A stretch of 5,225 nucleotides of DNA from Clostridia bacterium (GTDB lineage Bacteria; Bacillota; Clostridia; Oscillospirales; Butyricicoccaceae). The stretch spans positions 1 to 5,225 of the forward strand of contig JAFYMQ010000016.1 of NCBI GenBank assembly GCA_017556565.1, in the 5' to 3' direction. Shown piece after piece: positions 4,698 to 5,225 of this stretch (position 1 is the stretch's first letter; each line of letters opens with the position of its first letter). Below the pieces are notes generated by a model. It ran no database searches. It had not been told where the DNA came from and worked only from the letters and a program-made list of their open reading frames with translations. The translations under genes and the position numbers were made by a program.

Positions 4698-5225
4698 TCA
4701 GCTGTTGATAGCTTTGTCAAATGCGATGGTGGACAGGATGTAGATCTTCATGGCCTTCATGTAGTCGTCGATGACCAGCGCCTCGTCGGGCTGATGGATA
4801 CCGCCATGGCCGGGGATCTTGACGGGGTTTTTGCCCGGGAAGGTGGGGCCGAATGCAAAAGCGTTCTTGAGCAGTCTTGCATAGGTGCCGCCGCCCATTG
4901 TGTAGGCTTTGGCGTCTTTGTTGCCGGTGATCTGACGATAAAGCTCCACCGCTGCCGAAATGACGGGGTCGGTGGGCGGGATGTAAAAGCCCTGAGAAAT
5001 GCGGTAGCCGACGTTGTTGTAGGCGGGGTCGGCGGACAGGGCAAAGCCGTTTGCCTCAAAGAACCTGCCGCAGCCCTGCGCCATTTTTTCGGCATCCTGA
5101 GCCACGCAGACGCGGCTGTCATAGCTGAGATTGAGGCGGCCGTCAACAGTCTCGGCGATAGTGCAGACCAGAGTGCTCTTGCCCATCTGCTCGTCCTCAT
5201 AAGCCACGCCCATAGCCTCGCCGTA
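4698..5225 (-). CDS. M20-family metallodipeptidase (Sapep/PepV type), C-terminal part
   Basis: The minus frame is open through base 5225, so the 5' end lies outside the window; 175 residues are visible. The C-terminal catalytic half of a PepV/Sapep dipeptidase is recognisable: YGEAMGVAYEDEQMGKST at the start, the lid-domain strand LNLSYDSRVCV, then YTMGGGTYARLL, whose Arg contacts the substrate in this family, AFGPTFPGKNP, and GHGGIHQPDE, which provides the metal-binding His and a nearby acidic residue. Such enzymes use two Zn or Mn ions to cleave dipeptides in the cytoplasm. The ATG at 5213-5211 is internal, not the true start, because family sequence continues upstream of it. It lies directly before the serine hydrolase gene (8 bp), probably as one operon for peptide turnover. 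The end Ala-Ile-Asn-Ser-stop resembles the repeat-derived end of its neighbour, but no heptamer array is present here. Confidence 0.9.
   Translation of the reverse strand, partial: YGEAMGVAYEDEQMGKSTLVCTIAETVDGRLNLSYDSRVCVAQDAEKMAQGCGRFFEANGFALSADPAYNNVGYRISQGFYIPPTDPVISAAVELYRQITGNKDAKAYTMGGGTYARLLKNAFAFGPTFPGKNPVKIPGHGGIHQPDEALVIDDYMKAMKIYILSTIAFDKAINS

Noticed and set aside
3796..4743. Long plus-strand open frame (315 codons) opposite the serine hydrolase
   Set aside because: It is antisense to a gene with intact SxxK, YxN and HTG motifs and shows no recognisable domain; it reflects codon bias of the real gene.

Overview
The window looks like a chromosomal segment of a Gram-positive gut Clostridia, most likely Oscillospiraceae/Ruminococcaceae. 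This is inferred from AGGAGG-type ribosome binding sites, a short Lys/Lys lipoprotein leader, a Sapep/PepV-type dipeptidase, and intergenic repeats rich in CCCTAC/GTAGGG and short GC hairpins of the sort common in that group. All six genes I can support lie on the minus strand, so transcription runs from high to low coordinates.

In transcription order: (a) 5225-4698, the C-terminal part of an M20 metallodipeptidase, cut by the right edge. (b) 4689-3661, a cytoplasmic serine hydrolase of the beta-lactamase/class C PBP fold, 8 bp downstream and probably in the same operon. (c) Repeat element 3 (3558-3673). (d) 3536-3120, RuvX/YqgF. (e) Repeat element 2 (2905-3111). (f) 2832-2023, an MscS channel with a clear sigma-A-like promoter upstream and a strong hairpin terminator downstream. 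(g) An unexplained 157-bp gap, then repeat element 4 (1503-1814). (h) 1464-547, a uridine kinase-family nucleoside kinase. (i) Repeat element 1 (346-552). (j) 264-1, the N-terminus of a lipoprotein with its own promoter, cut by the left edge. The genes are ordinary housekeeping or peptide-metabolism functions and do not form one pathway.

The striking content is intergenic. Four composite elements fill the main gaps between genes. Each is bracketed by exactly five heptamer units on the left (consensus AGCTAAT or AGCTAAG, variants AGTGAAT and AGCGAAT) and five reverse-complement units on the right (ATTAGCT/CTTAGCT). The cores differ: 137 bp in elements 1 and 2 (near-identical but inverted to each other), 46 bp in element 3, and 242 bp in element 4, which carries three tandem GAAATCGATGG-type subrepeats. 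The cores are built from small perfect hairpins with 3-nt loops. When elements 1 and 2 are compared, five of six core differences fall in hairpin loops.

The outer arrays could pair with each other, giving a multi-branched structure in RNA or single-stranded DNA. They also touch the genes: the stop codons of the nucleoside kinase and of the serine hydrolase are written in heptamer sequence, and two promoters start 8-10 bp from an array. No transposase, reverse transcriptase or other mobilising gene is visible, so how the elements spread and what they do is open.
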